Shown: positions 8,166-9,547 of the stretch, one piece after another | How positions within the stretch are numbered: the first letter of the stretch is position 1 | Layout: each line of letters opens with the position of its first letter | Assembly: GCA_003523545.1 (NCBI GenBank) | Contig: DQAM01000147.1 | Location: forward strand, 1-9,547 | Length of the DNA stretch: 9,547 nt | Source: Dysgonomonas sp. | GTDB lineage: Bacteria > Bacteroidota > Bacteroidia > Bacteroidales > Dysgonomonadaceae | Direction of reading: 5' to 3' | Notes under the pieces: generated by a model | Database searches by the model: none | What the model saw: the letters and a program-made list of their open reading frames with translations, nothing else | Told to the model about the DNA's origin: nothing | Made by a program: the position numbers and the translations under genes

Positions 8166-8489
8166 ATGGAAAATTTGTTGAAAAAACTTCAGGAAGAAGC
8201 AGGCCTCAGTGAAGAGCAGGCTGCTAAGGTTATGGTCATTATAAAAGACTTCATGGACAAAGAAGGTCTTGAGATTGACTGGGAGAAATTCTTCAAAGGT
8301 AAATATGAAGATTTTAAGGAACAGGCAAAATCTTTTTTCGATGCACTTTCCCACAGGGCGGAAAAATATACCAATAAATTGGAAGATACTGTAGAAGATA
8401 TCACCATTCAGGCGAAGCGTGCTGCGAGAGATATTTCCCTTAAAGCAAGTGAAATGCTCGATGATGACAAGAAAAAGAAAAAAGAATAA
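8166..8489 (+). CDS. Small charged helical protein of unknown function
   Basis: I do not recognise a named family for this 107-residue protein. It has no signal peptide, membrane segment or cysteine, so it should be cytoplasmic. Residues 1-34 read as two short amphipathic helices (MENLLKKLQEEAGLSEEQAA, then KVMVIIKDFMDKEGL). Residues 40-97 are a long, highly charged, mostly amphipathic helix with aromatic spacing (FFKGKYEDF, FFDAL). The end is a polar tail with five consecutive lysines (102-106). The layout resembles small Bacteroidota hypotheticals and, loosely, YtxH- or apolipoprotein-like stress proteins, but no motif proves that. The ATG at 8166 opens a clean frame. It lies 82 bases after the peptidase stop with no obvious terminator or good promoter between, so it may be cotranscribed. 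A strong terminator 24 bases downstream supports it as a real transcribed gene. Confidence 0.82.
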   Translation: MENLLKKLQEEAGLSEEQAAKVMVIIKDFMDKEGLEIDWEKFFKGKYEDFKEQAKSFFDALSHRAEKYTNKLEDTVEDITIQAKRAARDISLKASEMLDDDKKKKKE

Positions 8490-8513
8490 TCGGTATATTC
8501 ACATGTAGATTGT

Positions 8514-8548
8514 AAAAGGTGTTCGGCTTATCGGCGAATACCTTTTTT
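8514..8548 (+). terminator. Intrinsic terminator after the small helical gene
   Basis: AAAAGGTGTTCG (8514-8525) pairs with CGAATACCTTTT (8535-8546) over 12 positions with one G-U pair and a 9-base loop. The stem runs into a six-T tract (8543-8548). It closes the small gene's transcript and probably the peptidase transcript too, since none is seen between them. Confidence 0.85.
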
Positions 8549-8576
8549 GTTGTATACTAATTTGCTTATAAAAGTA

Positions 8577-8584
8577 TAACTTTG
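8577..8584 (+). promoter_or_regulatory. Bacteroidetes -7 promoter element of the TPR lipoprotein gene
   Basis: TAACTTTG matches TAnnTTTG exactly, 28 bases before the ATG at 8613 and just after the terminator. The -33 box is poor: the nearest TTTG (8561-8564) is only 12 bases upstream, and a TTG at 8550-8552 is 24 bases upstream. Transcription would begin near 8590, giving a leader of about 20 bases. Confidence 0.55.
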
Positions 8585-8612
8585 TTGTGAAAAATTTTAT
8601 ACGATTGTCCGA

Positions 8613-9547
8613 ATGATGTCGCGGTACTTTTATTTGTCAATTTTCATCTTTGCTGTCGGGTGCATTTCGTTTTTTTCGGCATGTCCCCAAAAAACAGTGC
8701 AGATATCGGAATTACTTATTCAGGCCGATTCCTTAATGTATCCATATACAGATAGTGCGGAATATATTCTGGATAAAATAGCCGACTCTCCTCTTTCCGA
8801 CAGGCAAAAGGCTGATTATTGGAGGCTCCGTACCAAGGCACATATTATGAAAGGAAAATCGACAGTCGAAGATTCAATGATAATCTTTTCTTTAGACTAC
8901 TACAAAAGGCAAGAATTGAAAGAAGAAATGAAAGAGTCTTATAAACTTGCCCTTAATCATTTCTCGTGGAAGAACGATTCTTCCAGCTATAACCGGCTGA
9001 TGAGAGAAGCGGAGAATTATGCTGAACAAAATAACGACAGCCTTTTTACCTATATCATATTCCGGTCGATAGCCAATGATTGCCGCAATGCTGGTGATTA
9101 TGAAGCCGCTTATCGGTATTATGTAAAAGCATCCGAATACCATTTTTCTTATCCTTCTACTTTTTATATGGCGGGCTTATCGCTCAGTTCACTAAACAAC
9201 AAGCAAAAACTCGATTCACTGGATTACTGGATGAATAGAGCCATTCAATCGGCAGAAGAAAAAAACGACATAAGAAGCCTTAACCATTATTACAGGAATT
9301 ATGCCGATATACTGATAAAGTTTGAAGAATATGACAAAGCTATCAACAACATACGGATGATGAAAAGATATGGCCAGGATAGCTTATTCAGCGCACAACC
9401 TTACATGATGGCAAAAATATTTCTCCAAAAGCATGAACTCGATTCGGCACAATATTATTTAGACAAAATGCTCGAACAGGACTTCGGAACAGACGAAAAC
9501 AGAAGTTTCATGTTTACCAGAAAAGGGCTGGGCCTTTTTCAGGAAAT
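8613..9547 (+). CDS. TPR-repeat probable lipoprotein, N-terminal part, runs off the window
   Basis: Open from ATG 8613 to the window edge without a stop (311 codons plus two bases), so the C-terminus is missing. A second ATG at 8616 is an equal start candidate. The N-terminus has a hydrophobic export segment (5-23) ending in SAC, with Cys24 as likely lipidated residue; Cys17 in AVGC is an alternative. After it comes QADSLMYPYTDSAEYILDKI (37-56), which resembles the 'AxSLM..PDSAL.iL' signature that follows the lipobox in many Bacteroidetes TPR lipoproteins. The rest is all-helical with TPR-like units at about 143-176 (including AGDYEAAYRYYVKA), 222-254 (FEEYDKAINN) and 263-290 (KHELDSAQYYLDKM). 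Such proteins often continue into a transmembrane helix, a coiled coil and a C-terminal DNA-binding or signalling domain, which lies outside this window if present. Its own promoter element and an upstream terminator make it a separate unit. Confidence 0.85.
   Translation, partial: MMSRYFYLSIFIFAVGCISFFSACPQKTVQISELLIQADSLMYPYTDSAEYILDKIADSPLSDRQKADYWRLRTKAHIMKGKSTVEDSMIIFSLDYYKRQELKEEMKESYKLALNHFSWKNDSSSYNRLMREAENYAEQNNDSLFTYIIFRSIANDCRNAGDYEAAYRYYVKASEYHFSYPSTFYMAGLSLSSLNNKQKLDSLDYWMNRAIQSAEEKNDIRSLNHYYRNYADILIKFEEYDKAINNIRMMKRYGQDSLFSAQPYMMAKIFLQKHELDSAQYYLDKMLEQDFGTDENRSFMFTRKGLGLFQE

Noticed and set aside
7968..8354. 128-codon minus-strand open frame across the peptidase end and the small gene
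   Set aside because: It is antisense to the conserved M64 C-terminus and to the 107-residue gene. The Phe-rich translation has no recognisable domain.
8892..9143. 83-codon minus-strand open frame
   Set aside because: It is antisense to the TPR-containing coding region, whose frame stays open across the whole stretch with clear helical repeats.
1..9547. CRISPR array, tRNA/rRNA, transposase, prophage or defence genes
   Set aside because: I saw no regularly spaced repeats, RNA-gene signatures or mobile-element coding sequence on either strand.

Overview
The window looks like chromosomal DNA of a Bacteroidota bacterium, most likely Bacteroidales. Supporting signs are the low GC content, start codons without clear Shine-Dalgarno sequences, two exact matches to the Bacteroidetes -7 promoter element TAnnTTTG, a long PutA without a DNA-binding domain, a secreted M64 peptidase, and a TPR lipoprotein of a Bacteroidetes type. 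A Dysgonomonas- or Parabacteroides-like source would fit, but I cannot fix the genus.

Left half, minus strand: putA (3204-6707), bifunctional proline dehydrogenase / glutamate-semialdehyde dehydrogenase, lies upstream of ppdK (32-2764), pyruvate phosphate dikinase. A 439-base non-coding spacer (2765-3203) separates them. The spacer holds a GC-rich hairpin just after putA, then a repeat-like element about 130 bp long with 8-bp terminal inverted repeats and an internal imperfect hairpin, and then AT-rich DNA with a possible ppdK promoter. The two enzymes are probably separate transcription units. Both belong to central carbon and nitrogen metabolism: proline to glutamate, and pyruvate/PEP interconversion.

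Right half, plus strand: a secreted M64-family zinc metallopeptidase (6812-8083) is transcribed divergently from putA, from a recognisable promoter. An 82-base gap without an obvious terminator leads to a small highly charged helical protein of unknown function (8166-8489). A strong intrinsic terminator follows (8514-8548). A new promoter element and the first 311 codons of a TPR-containing probable lipoprotein (8613 to the window edge) complete the window.

A peptidase that releases peptides at the cell surface and a proline catabolic enzyme beside it could be linked in amino-acid use, but only their adjacency suggests this. I do not see a new defence, mobile or biosynthetic system. The items most worth a second look are the intergenic repeat, the orphan 107-residue protein and the truncated TPR lipoprotein.
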